64,000 nt of DNA, taken from the NCBI RefSeq assembly GCF_020295405.1, contig NZ_JADEYP010000006.1:62001-126000 (forward strand), in the 5' to 3' direction. Source of the stretch: Sphingobacterium bovistauri. Its GTDB lineage: Bacteria; Bacteroidota; Bacteroidia; Sphingobacteriales; Sphingobacteriaceae. Below the pieces are notes generated by a model, which ran no database searches, was not told the DNA's origin, and saw only the letters and a program-made list of their open reading frames with translations. This document shows positions 9,518 through 18,345 of this stretch, one piece after another; positions within the stretch are counted from its first letter, which is position 1; the number at the start of each line of letters is the position of its first letter. Position numbers and translations under genes: made by a program.

Positions 9518-9555
9518 AATACCATTCTTATCTCAAAGAATGGTATTTTTGTTTT
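9518..9555 (+). terminator. Terminator after accC
   Basis: AATACCATTCTT (9518-9529) pairs perfectly with AAGAATGGTATT (9536-9547) around a 6-base loop, followed by a T-rich run. Confidence 0.85.
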
Positions 9556-9573
9556 AGTTACTTAAAATCGATT

Positions 9574-10440
9574 ATGTCAAATAAAAAACTTATTGAGGCG
9601 ATAAAAAACAAGGGTAAAACTTTAGAATCAGAAATGTCATTCTTCGAACACTTAGAAGTGCTCAGATGGCATATCATCAGATCGGTAATTGCCATTATCA
9701 TATTTGCACTATTATCATTCACTTTCTATGACTTTGTATTCAATCAAATCATCATGGGACCTAAAAATCTTGATTTTTGGACCTATAGAATGATGTGTAA
9801 AGTGGGTGACTTAATGAATTTGAATGGCTTTTGTGTAGAGAAAATACCGTTCAACATCATCAATACTGAATTGGCTGGTCAATTTATGTTACAAATCAAT
9901 TCATGTTTGTTGATGGCTGTGGCATTAGGATTTCCGTACTTATTATTTGAGGTGTGGTTATTTGTCAAACCAGCACTGACAGATATAGAACGCAAATCTG
10001 CAAGTGGCTTTGTTTTTTATGCGACTATACTATTTGTCTTAGGAGCACTGTTTGGGTATTATATCGTTGTTCCCTTATCAGTAAACTTCCTATCCAATGT
10101 ATCACTAAGTGCCGAAATCACAAATCAAATTACAATTGATTCTTATTTATCGACTATAGCGACATTGACTTTAGGTTGTGGTATCATCTTTTTGTTACCA
10201 ATCTTAATCTTCATTTTATCCAAATTGGGATTAATGACACCACAATTTATGCGTGCGAGTAGACGTTATGCGGTTGTCATTATATTGATTATTGCGGCAA
10301 TTATTACACCAACAGCTGACATAATTACTTTGTTGACGGTAAGTGCGCCAATGTTCATTTTGTACGAATTGAGTATTTCAGTATCAGCCAGCGTGCAACG
10401 AAAAAGAGAATTAAAAGAGAAAGAATTTTATAATAACTAA
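9574..10440 (+). CDS. tatC: Sec-independent translocase subunit TatC
   Basis: A 288-aa inner-membrane protein with six hydrophobic segments. It is the receptor for twin-arginine signal peptides and exports folded proteins. The N-terminal FFEHLEVLRWHIIRS (conserved Glu and Arg) and the KPALTDIERKS cytoplasmic loop are diagnostic. A longer periplasmic loop with two Cys pairs (RMMCKVGD, GFCVEK) after TM1 is common in Bacteroidota. No tatA lies in the window. A Tat substrate candidate, the TIM-barrel lipoprotein at 22094, is encoded 12 kb away. rpiB follows after 11 bases. Confidence 0.94.
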   Translation: MSNKKLIEAIKNKGKTLESEMSFFEHLEVLRWHIIRSVIAIIIFALLSFTFYDFVFNQIIMGPKNLDFWTYRMMCKVGDLMNLNGFCVEKIPFNIINTELAGQFMLQINSCLLMAVALGFPYLLFEVWLFVKPALTDIERKSASGFVFYATILFVLGALFGYYIVVPLSVNFLSNVSLSAEITNQITIDSYLSTIATLTLGCGIIFLLPILIFILSKLGLMTPQFMRASRRYAVVIILIIAAIITPTADIITLLTVSAPMFILYELSISVSASVQRKRELKEKEFYNN

Positions 10441-10451
10441 TATATATTACT

Positions 10452-10883
10452 ATGAAAATTGCAATTGGAAGCGACCACGCTGGGTTTGAATACAAAACTA
10501 CATTAGTAGATTATTTAAAAGAACTAGGTCATGAAGTGAGTGATTTTGGACCAGCAACAGGTGATTCAGTTGATTATCCAGATTATGCTCATCCCGTAGC
10601 TTCATCGGTAGAGAATAAAGAAAATGAATTAGGTATTTTAGTTTGTGGAAGTGCCAATGGTGTAGCTATCACAGCGAACAAGCATCAAGGTATTCGTGCT
10701 GCAATCGCTTGGCAAAATGAAATAGCAGCATTAGCGCGTCAACATAATAATGCAAATGTTTTATGTATTCCTGCTCGATTTATTGATATAGAATTGGCAA
10801 AAAAAATTACGAACACGTTCATCACAACAGATTTTGAAGGTGGAAGACACGCTACACGTGTTAATAAAATTTCATGTTCTTAA
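10452..10883 (+). CDS. rpiB: Ribose-5-phosphate isomerase B
   Basis: A 143-aa RpiB/LacAB family enzyme interconverting ribose-5-phosphate and ribulose-5-phosphate in the pentose phosphate pathway. Motifs: IGSDHAGFEYK at the N-terminus, the active-site loop VCGSANGVAITANK with the catalytic Cys (about residue 65), and HNNANVLCIPARFI. Length is standard. It is likely co-transcribed with tatC upstream and the M28 peptidase 9 bases downstream. Confidence 0.95.
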   Translation: MKIAIGSDHAGFEYKTTLVDYLKELGHEVSDFGPATGDSVDYPDYAHPVASSVENKENELGILVCGSANGVAITANKHQGIRAAIAWQNEIAALARQHNNANVLCIPARFIDIELAKKITNTFITTDFEGGRHATRVNKISCS

Positions 10884-10892
10884 AAAGATATT

Positions 10893-12479
10893 ATGAAAAG
10901 AATCTTATCATTACTATTTATTCTTCCACTTGGGTACAGCTGCTCGGTAGCTCAAAATTCATCCAAGTACGCTAATGTTATAACAGAAGAATCTTCTAAA
11001 AATCATTTGATCATACTTGCTAGTAAAGATTTCGCGGGTAGAGGTACGAATCAAGAAGGAGGGGAAAAAACGGCTAAATATATAGCTGATCAATTTAAAT
11101 CTTTCGGATTGAAACCTTTGGCTAATGGATCCTACTATCAACCAGTTTCACTAGTACAGGTTTCGTATAAAGTTGATCAGTTTAAACTTGCTAATAAAGA
11201 ATTTGTATATGGTAAAGATTTTTATGTACAAGGTGACAATACCTCTGCTACTTTCAATGCAGATGATATCGTATTTGTTGGCTATGGTATTCAAGATGAG
11301 AAGTTCAATGAATTAAAAAATATTGATATCTCTGGTAAAGTTATTCTGATTATCAATGAAAGCGAACCAGTAGATGCACAGGGTAATTCGATTATCACAG
11401 GTACACGTACAAAATCTACTTGGGCAACAAGCAGATTTAAAAGACTTCAAGAGTTGACTAAGCTAAATCCTAAATTAATATTAGCTGCCGGCTCTCAAAA
11501 TGAAGAGATGATCAAACGTATGAACAACCGTGGTATGATGGGGCGTGTAGCTCTTGACAAAGGGAATTCAAACCTTGATCAACGTGTATCGACTCCTATC
11601 GTACACATTGGTAACGCTATTACTGATCAGTTATTAGGATCAATTAATACTAATTTAGTTAAATTCAAATCTGTAACATCCACTACCCCTATTCCAGCAA
11701 AAATCATAAAATCTTCATTGAACGCTTCAATGGGTGTTAAAAATGAAAAATTTACAGATCCAAATGTAATCGGATACTTAGAAGGAACTGATTTAAAAGA
11801 TGAAGTAATCGTCGTATGTGGACACTGGGATCATGACGGTATTTTACCTGATGGAACATTTTTCCCTGGTGCAGATGACAATGGATCTGGAACTGTAGGA
11901 GTAGTTGAAATAGCCAAAGCGTTTTCACAAGCTAAAAAAGACGGTAAAGGATCTCGTCGCAGTATTCTTTTCATTGGCCTAGCAGCTGAAGAAAAGGGAT
12001 TACTAGGTTCTGAATATTATGTTGAGAATCCTATTTTCCCTTTGACAAAAACAGTTGCATGTATCAATATTGATATGATTGGACGTATAGACGACAAGCA
12101 TTTGAATGGAGATCACAACTATATTCACGTAATTGGTGTTAATAAATTAAGTACGGATTTGAAACCAATCGTAGAGAAAGCGAATTCAGATATCAAAATG
12201 AAATTAGACTATGACTACGATCATCCGGAAGAACCAATGCGTTTGTATTACCGTTCGGATCATTATAACTTCGCTAAAAATGGTATTCCGTCATTGTTCT
12301 TCTTCTCAGGTTTACATCCGCACTACCACACACCAGAAGATACTGTTGACAAAATAGACTTCCCTATGATGGTAAAACGTGAAAAATTAATTTTCAATGT
12401 TACATGGGAAATTGCAAATAGAGATAAAAAGCCTGTGGTAGATATGCCATTAGAAGATGCAAAAGGTACTGGTCGATAA
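10893..12479 (+). CDS. Exported M28-family zinc aminopeptidase with inserted PA-like domain
   Basis: A 528-aa exported protein with a signal peptide (residues 1-21, ending SVAQ; a Cys in SCS is not in a good lipobox). The M28 catalytic domain (about residues 290-510) has the two-zinc ligands in order: CGHWDHDG (His), PGADDNGSG (Asp), AAEEKGLLGSE (Glu pair), NIDMIGR (Asp) and HPHYHTPEDT (His). A long insert between the N-terminal DFAGRGTNQEGG segment and the catalytic domain has the size of a protease-associated domain. It probably trims peptides in the periplasm. A second, shorter M28 enzyme is at 38270. A strong terminator follows. Confidence 0.9.
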   Translation: MKRILSLLFILPLGYSCSVAQNSSKYANVITEESSKNHLIILASKDFAGRGTNQEGGEKTAKYIADQFKSFGLKPLANGSYYQPVSLVQVSYKVDQFKLANKEFVYGKDFYVQGDNTSATFNADDIVFVGYGIQDEKFNELKNIDISGKVILIINESEPVDAQGNSIITGTRTKSTWATSRFKRLQELTKLNPKLILAAGSQNEEMIKRMNNRGMMGRVALDKGNSNLDQRVSTPIVHIGNAITDQLLGSINTNLVKFKSVTSTTPIPAKIIKSSLNASMGVKNEKFTDPNVIGYLEGTDLKDEVIVVCGHWDHDGILPDGTFFPGADDNGSGTVGVVEIAKAFSQAKKDGKGSRRSILFIGLAAEEKGLLGSEYYVENPIFPLTKTVACINIDMIGRIDDKHLNGDHNYIHVIGVNKLSTDLKPIVEKANSDIKMKLDYDYDHPEEPMRLYYRSDHYNFAKNGIPSLFFFSGLHPHYHTPEDTVDKIDFPMMVKREKLIFNVTWEIANRDKKPVVDMPLEDAKGTGR

Positions 12480-12501
12480 TTCCTTCCACCTTCCTTAAAA
12501 T

Positions 12502-12540
12502 AAAAATCCCGTTTTTCACTTATGTGAAAACGGGATTTTT
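12502..12540 (+). terminator. Terminator after the tatC-rpiB-M28 unit
   Basis: AAAAATCCCGTTTTCAC-type arms (12502-12519 with 12523-12540) form a strong hairpin ending in a T-run. Confidence 0.88.
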
Positions 12541-12586
12541 ATTTTATTCACAATTATATTTGGAAATATAAAAAAGTATATATTTA

Positions 12587-12620
12587 TTTGTAGTGTATTA
12601 GATAACTAATACACTACAAA
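12587..12620. promoter_or_regulatory. Perfect 15-bp inverted repeat, probable operator of the YtrA-type regulator
   Basis: The arm TTTGTAGTGTATTAG (12587-12601) and its exact reverse complement (12606-12620) flank the spacer ATAA, 13 bases before the ABC ATPase start. GntR/YtrA-type repressors bind palindromes in front of their own ABC operons, and such a regulator is encoded in this operon. Operator function is inference; the perfect symmetry is seen directly. Confidence 0.7.
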
Positions 12621-12632
12621 ACGTTATAAACA

Positions 12633-13439
12633 ATGATACATATTAAGAACCTTAACTACTATTACAAAAAAAACAAGCCCATTCTCCAAAATGTCTCCTC
12701 AAACTTGGAAACTGGAAAAATATACGGGTTACTAGGATTAAATGGTGAAGGAAAAACAACTTTCCTTAAACTCATTGCTGGGATACTATTCCCAAGGGAA
12801 GGAAATATAGCACTTGAACAGCTAAAAAGCACTTCACGTACTAAAGAATTTCACGCGCAAATCTATTTCCTACCTGATCAGCCGCTATCCTATTCACTAA
12901 ATATTGATAAATACGTATCAATTTACAGCTCCTTTTACGAGAACTTTTCATTGGACTTTTTTTATCAATCATTACAAGATTTACACATTGATCGTAATAA
13001 CTCAATAAATTCAATGTCTTTGGGGCAACAAAAGAAATTATTTTTAGCCTTTGCTTTAGCTGCAAACACCAAATATCTATTGCTAGATGAACCTACAAAT
13101 GGATTGGATATTCCAAGCAAAGCTATTGTTCGAAAACTATTAGCTAAATCAATTGACGAGAATAAAATAATACTAATATCTACACATTTGGTAAAAGATG
13201 TAGAAAACCTTTTGGATCATCTCCTTATTCTTAAAGATTGCGAGCTTGTATTTGACATGAGCACCATCGACATATCAAATAAATACAAATTCCAATATAC
13301 AACCGAAAGCATTACTGAAGCCTTATATCAGGAAACTTCCTTGGCTAACTACAAGACTATAACCGAAAATGTACTTCAAGAAGAAAGTCTTATCGATTTA
13401 GAAGTATTATTTAATGCTGTGCAACAAAATAAATTATAA
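12633..13439 (+). CDS. ABC transporter ATP-binding protein (YtrB-like)
   Basis: A 268-aa nucleotide-binding subunit. Walker A is GLNGEGKTT (about residues 34-42), the signature is degenerate (NSMSLGQQKK instead of LSGGQ), Walker B is YLLLDEPTNGLD, and the switch His is in ISTHLVKD. The C-terminal 60 residues are not part of the ATPase core. First gene of a four-gene operon with a permease and a YtrA-type repressor, a layout like the cell-envelope-stress ytr operons of Firmicutes. Exported or expelled substrate is unknown. Confidence 0.9.
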   Translation: MIHIKNLNYYYKKNKPILQNVSSNLETGKIYGLLGLNGEGKTTFLKLIAGILFPREGNIALEQLKSTSRTKEFHAQIYFLPDQPLSYSLNIDKYVSIYSSFYENFSLDFFYQSLQDLHIDRNNSINSMSLGQQKKLFLAFALAANTKYLLLDEPTNGLDIPSKAIVRKLLAKSIDENKIILISTHLVKDVENLLDHLLILKDCELVFDMSTIDISNKYKFQYTTESITEALYQETSLANYKTITENVLQEESLIDLEVLFNAVQQNKL

Positions 13440-13442
13440 ATC

Positions 13443-14255
13443 ATGGAAATCTCACTAAAAAACACGCTACGTTCAATCAGAGAAATCTGTCAAGGATCTA
13501 GCAATATTTCTATACAACAAATATTACTTCGTACCTTTCTCATTCTTCTAGCTTATTTATTTATAAGTAGTAAAGAGGTAATAGTATTATTAGTTGGACT
13601 TAAAAATTCTTCAACCTTCAAATCTGAGATGGATTATCTGACTTTTTTAGAAAACCTAAGGATTGACGAATTAACGATTCTTGTCCCTATCATTTGTACT
13701 TTAACATTTATTATCTCCTCATCGGTTTATTATAGAAGAAGTAGTCAACTACAGATGCTCCCGATCTCTCCTATAGAAAAGATTATCTCCTATATCGTTG
13801 TTATTGTGGGTATCACCATTATAAGTCTTTTATTCAATTACGGACTACAATATATTATCGTATATAGTTTACAAAAAATATATCAACCGGAATTAATAGT
13901 CATGCAAGAAAAAATAGGTGAACTATACAAGACTATCAGTCAAGACTATATTCTATCAACAAATTATTCTATTCGTGTATCTCCTTATTCTGTACTACTA
14001 ATATCTTTAGTAGCAAACCTATTCATTCTTGTATCGAATCTACTATTTCGAAAGTTTGGTATAATTAAGGGAATTTTGCTAGTAATTTCTGTAGCTGTAG
14101 TAGCCGCACTTGTCCATAGAACGATTCTAATGACTGCCGGTACTAGTATAGATATTAACATAGCATACGATATTGTATATTTTATCTACCTGCCTATAAT
14201 GATAAGTTGTATGATTTTGAGCTTCTATTTTTTACTAAAAGAAAGGGAAGGTTAA
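13443..14255 (+). CDS. ABC-2-type permease partner
   Basis: A 270-aa integral membrane protein with about six hydrophobic segments (roughly residues 27-50, 75-95, 115-140, 183-205, 210-230, 240-262) and a periplasmic loop around 140-178. It starts 3 bases after the ATPase gene and ends 2 bases before the regulator gene, so it is translationally coupled. It is the only membrane subunit in the operon and presumably dimerises. I recognise no substrate-specific motif. Confidence 0.75.
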   Translation: MEISLKNTLRSIREICQGSSNISIQQILLRTFLILLAYLFISSKEVIVLLVGLKNSSTFKSEMDYLTFLENLRIDELTILVPIICTLTFIISSSVYYRRSSQLQMLPISPIEKIISYIVVIVGITIISLLFNYGLQYIIVYSLQKIYQPELIVMQEKIGELYKTISQDYILSTNYSIRVSPYSVLLISLVANLFILVSNLLFRKFGIIKGILLVISVAVVAALVHRTILMTAGTSIDINIAYDIVYFIYLPIMISCMILSFYFLLKEREG

Positions 14256-14257
14256 AT

Positions 14258-14611
14258 ATGGATTTTAACTCAAATAAACCCATTTATCTTCAAATTGTGG
14301 AATATGTATACGAGCGCATACTACAATTGGAATGGAAAGAAGATCATAAAGTAATTTCAGTTAGAGATCTAGCCACTGAATTAGAAGTGAATCCAAATAC
14401 AGTAATGCGGGCTTATGAAAAATTGCAAAACGATAATATCATTTATAACAAAAGAGGTATTGGTTTTTTTGTGGTATTAGAAGCGGCAACATTAATCAAA
14501 AATCTACGTAAAGAATCTTTCATCCAAAATGAATTAAAAAACGATTTGTACAGAGCCAAATTGCTTGGTATCACACAAGAAGAAATTATCAACATCTATA
14601 ATCAAGACTAA
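14258..14611 (+). CDS. GntR-family transcriptional regulator, YtrA subfamily
   Basis: A 117-aa DNA-binding protein. The start at ATG 14258 (MDFNSNKPIYLQI) is the family start; an in-frame GTG/ATG further upstream lies inside the permease gene. The N-terminal winged helix has VISVRDLATELEVNPNTVMRAYEKLQNDNI, quoted here in parts: SVRDLATELEVNPNTV is the recognition helix region. The short C-terminal tail of about 45 residues, instead of a large ligand domain, defines the YtrA class. Such proteins repress an adjacent ABC operon; the palindrome at 12587-12620 is the likely operator. Confidence 0.9.
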   Translation: MDFNSNKPIYLQIVEYVYERILQLEWKEDHKVISVRDLATELEVNPNTVMRAYEKLQNDNIIYNKRGIGFFVVLEAATLIKNLRKESFIQNELKNDLYRAKLLGITQEEIINIYNQD

Positions 14612-14612
14612 T

Positions 14613-15404
14613 ATGAAAACCTATTATATTTTCGTAGCAATACCATTAATATTAACATTCCTAGTACTAGGAATCCCACAATTCACAGGGAGAGTATTTG
14701 TAAATAATCACATAGAAGCTAAGCCTTCAGATTGGTTGTCTGCACTTATTCTTAAAACTGAAAAGGCTCCCGAATTACCTAAACAACATGAAATTTCAAG
14801 TGAAATTAAGGTTATTAAAATAATCGGAAATAGTAACCAGATGTCTTTTAATAATCATTTCAGATTTGAAAAACCAGCCCCACAATTAGAAACATTTTCA
14901 ATTAATGAATCTGCCAACATAAAAATCAGAACTGTACAAGACACCTTATTTATTGAACAAGACAAAGGAGATTTTTATACATCAATTGTATTTTTTCTTA
15001 AAGACATTAATAGGTCTATAATATTTCAAAATATTAAAAATGGAACTGTTCATAATTATGTATCAAATAATTACAAACTAACTTTTGATAATTGTTCAGA
15101 GCTGACTTTAGCTTATGTTAAAGATTTATTAGGACCAATAGATGTTAATAATGGATCATCTATAAATATTTTTTCATGTAACCTTAATAAATTAGATCTG
15201 AATATTGATAATAGTATGGTTAATGTTGATCAAATTAATAACATTGATAGCCTAAATGCGAATTTAACAGGAAAGTCAAATATTAAAATTAGAAATGTAA
15301 ATCATAATCGCTTTTATGTTGAAAACCAAGAACAAGCTTTGAAGAACTCCAAAATAAATATTTATCCAACTGGAAACCTTTCGTATTACAACTTAAATAA
15401 ATAA
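14613..15404 (+). CDS. Membrane-anchored beta-rich protein of the ABC operon
   Basis: A 263-aa protein with one N-terminal hydrophobic segment (about residues 4-23) and a long extracytoplasmic part. The second half has regularly spaced short beta strands with many Asn, Asp, Ser and Ile (for example NIDNSMVNVDQINNID), the look of a right-handed beta-helix of the DUF2807/GIN head type. It begins 1 base after the regulator gene, at ATG 14613 (MKTYYIF), so it belongs to the operon. Function unknown; it may sense or bind envelope components for the transporter. Fold is inferred from pattern only. Confidence 0.6.
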   Translation: MKTYYIFVAIPLILTFLVLGIPQFTGRVFVNNHIEAKPSDWLSALILKTEKAPELPKQHEISSEIKVIKIIGNSNQMSFNNHFRFEKPAPQLETFSINESANIKIRTVQDTLFIEQDKGDFYTSIVFFLKDINRSIIFQNIKNGTVHNYVSNNYKLTFDNCSELTLAYVKDLLGPIDVNNGSSINIFSCNLNKLDLNIDNSMVNVDQINNIDSLNANLTGKSNIKIRNVNHNRFYVENQEQALKNSKINIYPTGNLSYYNLNK

Positions 15405-15448
15405 TAAAAAGCAAGATTCTAAGAATCTTGCTTTTTATTATTTATTTA
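15394..15448. terminator. Bidirectional terminator, perfect 26-bp palindrome across two gene ends
   Basis: Arms 15394-15419 and 15423-15448 are exact reverse complements with spacer TAA; the core is GCAAGATTC/GAATCTTGC with A/T-rich flanks giving a T-run on either strand. It includes the stop codons and last codons of both convergent genes. Confidence 0.9.
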
Positions 15449-16313
15449 CTTGAATCGTATCGCGATAAATAGTATTAAACTTTTCATCTTGATATTCTAG
15501 AAAATAGCGGTTAGGTAATAGCTTAAGTGTTATTTTATCAGTTTTTTCTTTTCCATCAAGAATATGGAAATAATTAATACCCGTCTCGGTTTCATATTCC
15601 GCAAATACCTTTAACAATACTTTTTCTTTCCTTTTTTGAATAGGTTGTGGCACTGAAATTTCAAGAGCAACTCCTTGATCCGTTAGATTCTCAGCAATGA
15701 CCCAATTATTACGATACTGTTGTTGTGTTGAATCTTGCAGGTTCACCGTATTAATATAGGCTAAGTAATCCAATTTACAAAAGCGACAATCAAGATGAAG
15801 TTCACTACTGATATAATATACCAAACTCAACATTTTATTATTGTTTTCAAATGGAATTAGTACATGACGAACATCCAATCTCCCAATTTCCAAGTCCTTT
15901 TGAAAATAATATTGCTTCTTATTAACCTCTTTCCTTTCAAATCCAACATTATTTGGAAGGTTAGTTTCATGAAATAGCGCAATCAAATGATAATTGGGTT
16001 TTGAATTTGGCACTGCTGAAAATAGAATATTTATTCCCTTGGCCTTTATACCTAATTTCTTCAAAACTTCCTTGTCCATTGGATAAAAATCTTTCAAACG
16101 AACACCATCATTTCCTCCTCGATAAGGATAAAAATTCATATACGTCCAGACATTCATCTTCAATGTAGGATTAAAATATTCATCCACATCATCCACGAAT
16201 ACACTTTCCTTTGCAAACTTGTAAGAAGAGCAAGAAACAGATATAACAACTATTACCAACAGGTAAAAAAGGAATTGATAAACTTGTCTAATCATCCCAC
16301 ACCTAATTAACAT
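15438..16313 (-). CDS. Lipoprotein of unknown function in the BlaI/BlaR1-like operon
   Basis: About 291 aa. ATG 16313 directly follows the stop of the M56 gene; a GTG at 16316 and an ATG at 16295 (MIRQVYQF) are alternatives. A hydrophobic segment ends in ISVSCSSY, a relaxed lipobox. The mature part is soluble and beta-rich with no motif I recognise; a sequence of the type HLDCRFCKLDYL contains a CxxC-like pair. Its position as third gene behind BlaI and BlaR1-like genes suggests it is induced by the same signal. Function not assignable. Confidence 0.6.
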   Translation of the reverse strand: MLIRCGMIRQVYQFLFYLLVIVVISVSCSSYKFAKESVFVDDVDEYFNPTLKMNVWTYMNFYPYRGGNDGVRLKDFYPMDKEVLKKLGIKAKGINILFSAVPNSKPNYHLIALFHETNLPNNVGFERKEVNKKQYYFQKDLEIGRLDVRHVLIPFENNNKMLSLVYYISSELHLDCRFCKLDYLAYINTVNLQDSTQQQYRNNWVIAENLTDQGVALEISVPQPIQKRKEKVLLKVFAEYETETGINYFHILDGKEKTDKITLKLLPNRYFLEYQDEKFNTIYRDTIQVNK

Positions 16314-16319
16314 CACTGA

Positions 16320-18317
16320 TTAAAGAAGGGATGATTTATCAAAAACTCCTCTCTTTAAACTTGTTGTAATATTTCCCTTATTAAACTCGACAACTAGCGC
16401 ATAAGATACTTCCACCTTTTGTCCATCAATGATTCCTGGAGCCCATTTACCATAGTCATTAATCACCTGAGTAGCATCTGAAATTACCTCTGGAACGATT
16501 TGAAAAGTTACATAAGATGATTTGGATTGAACAGTTCTTGGTTTACCATCTTTATCGACAATAAATCTATGGAGAAATTTATTTTTCTTATTTTTATCTA
16601 GACCTGATGGATACTTTAAATTTGATTGTAAATATTTATGAAAAGCAGTCACACCTCCTTTTGGTTCAGGTATGATCTCTACACGAGTATAGTCTTCAAT
16701 GATTTTACCCGATCGATCAAATTTTATCCAAATACTTCCTTCTGATTTCACTTTTTGACCATCAACAACTGCCGGAATCCATTCCGATATTTTTATATGA
16801 TTAGATAATTCTGTTATGAATTCAATACCTAAATCCGATTTACCTCCGTTTGGCTTGATAATTCCATCGGGAGCTACTTCAAATTTCAGATAAACATATG
16901 GATCAACATCTTTGCTATTGAGAGCTCTAGGAAGCTTAAAATTATCATTTATTCTTTTTCGAAGCTGATTATATCCTAAAGCAGGTTCTGCTCTTGGTAG
17001 TTTCTCTTTTACTTCACCCATATCCGTCAAATCCAAACGAATTGGTAATTCAAATGCATAACGTACTTTACGACCATTCTGTATAGCCGGTAACCATTTG
17101 GGAGATTTTTTTAGAACATTTACAGCTGCTTCTCCCGTTCCATGACCTAAATCTTCTAAAATTTTAATATCCGACAACGAGCCATCTTTTTCGACTACAA
17201 AGGTAGTTCTTATCGTACCTTTATCCCCTGCATCAATTGCGGCTTGAGGATATATATAATTATCACCTATCCACTTACGAAAAGCATTCAAACCTCCCTT
17301 AGGCTCTGGATTTATCTCTGTTGTTACAAAAACTTCATCCCCCCCTTCTTTAATCGTATCATTAGCCACAATTTGACTAACTGGGTTAACAGAGTCTAAT
17401 TGATTCGGCTGAACTGTAGTAGGATTTACTGTATTTAATGAAATATCAGATGATGGTAATTTCACATCCTCTATCTTTGATTCAACCTTTGCTACGACAC
17501 TTTTAGCCCTAGAGGTATTAAATACTATAGTTGATAAGCCTACAACCAGCACGGATGGAATAATCCCCAAATACAAAAAACGCTTATTTTTTGATGATTT
17601 ATTTTTGAATAACATCATAATTCTTTTCTTTAAAAATGATTGATTGGAAAACTCATGCACCAGCACATTATGCGGTACTTTCATCGCATGAGCCACTAAT
17701 AACTCGGCATAAGCTACTTTATCTTCCGAACTCAATTCATCCGCTATACATTCATGTTGGAATTTGATTTCCTTTGCCATACTGTACACTACAGGATTAA
17801 ACCAATTCAACGCTTTGAACACTTCCATAAATAGCACATCATAACTGTGTCCTTGTTCCATGTGAATTTCCTCATGACGTTCAATACTTTGATAGGACTT
17901 AACTTCCCCTCCTAAAAACATCTTATTAAAAAAAGAGAAACCCAAAAAAGGCGCGTCACTTTTGAACATTTTATGTACATGCCACAGTCTCCACAGTATA
18001 ATTCCAACACTCACAATCAATCCCACAATATAGAGCCATTTCAACACATCGACCAAATACAAAGAAGAAGTCTGTTGTGCATACACTATAGGTATATCAA
18101 TAAATTCATGTACATTGATCATAGGAATGATGATATCATCTTCAAAAAAAGAAGATAAATCTATAAATATTCCTATCGGAATCAATAGTGCGATAAAAGT
18201 AGTACTGAGCAAATAAACTCGATTCCATTGGAAAAAAGTTAATTTCCTGAAGCTGAAATAGTATAAGCTATAACTTATGATGACAGCTATATTGACTAAT
18301 AGCAGATAGATTATCAT
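16320..18317 (-). CDS. BlaR1/M56-family sensor protease with three TonB_C-like domains
   Basis: A 665-aa membrane protein. N-terminal transmembrane helices (about residues 1-20, 35-55, 92-112) surround a cytoplasmic M56 protease domain with HEEIH at 148-152 and FQHECIADEL at 187-195, the zinc motif and downstream Glu. A further TM lies at 247-266. The periplasmic part lacks a penicillin-binding domain and instead has a linker and three TonB_C-like domains (337-429, 443-533, 549-646), each starting with a PEPKGG- or PALGYNQL-like motif and ending in a (W)xPAxxxGxxV-like motif. In BlaR1-type systems the protease cleaves the BlaI-type repressor, encoded directly upstream. The signal is likely envelope-related. 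Confidence 0.85.
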   Translation of the reverse strand: MIIYLLLVNIAVIISYSLYYFSFRKLTFFQWNRVYLLSTTFIALLIPIGIFIDLSSFFEDDIIIPMINVHEFIDIPIVYAQQTSSLYLVDVLKWLYIVGLIVSVGIILWRLWHVHKMFKSDAPFLGFSFFNKMFLGGEVKSYQSIERHEEIHMEQGHSYDVLFMEVFKALNWFNPVVYSMAKEIKFQHECIADELSSEDKVAYAELLVAHAMKVPHNVLVHEFSNQSFLKKRIMMLFKNKSSKNKRFLYLGIIPSVLVVGLSTIVFNTSRAKSVVAKVESKIEDVKLPSSDISLNTVNPTTVQPNQLDSVNPVSQIVANDTIKEGGDEVFVTTEINPEPKGGLNAFRKWIGDNYIYPQAAIDAGDKGTIRTTFVVEKDGSLSDIKILEDLGHGTGEAAVNVLKKSPKWLPAIQNGRKVRYAFELPIRLDLTDMGEVKEKLPRAEPALGYNQLRKRINDNFKLPRALNSKDVDPYVYLKFEVAPDGIIKPNGGKSDLGIEFITELSNHIKISEWIPAVVDGQKVKSEGSIWIKFDRSGKIIEDYTRVEIIPEPKGGVTAFHKYLQSNLKYPSGLDKNKKNKFLHRFIVDKDGKPRTVQSKSSYVTFQIVPEVISDATQVINDYGKWAPGIIDGQKVEVSYALVVEFNKGNITTSLKRGVFDKSSLL
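16380..17309 (-). repeat. Three tandem TonB_C-like domain repeats in the M56 protein
   Basis: Three units of about 90-100 codons. Shared landmarks are EPKGG (units 1 and 3), a YP/LP strand start, a V-x-K/P-D-G turn, and WxPAxxxGxKV near the end of each unit. Divergence between units is high, so duplication is old. Unit 1 is the most canonical TonB C-terminal domain. Confidence 0.7.
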
Positions 18318-18345
18318 AACGAAAGTTTATAAGTAGTTTATAATT

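Noticed and set aside
10893..10970. Lipoprotein call for the large M28 peptidase
   Set aside because: The Cys in GYSCS lacks a proper lipobox (no Leu/Val at -3 and no small residue at -2), while a signal peptidase I site after SVAQ fits better.
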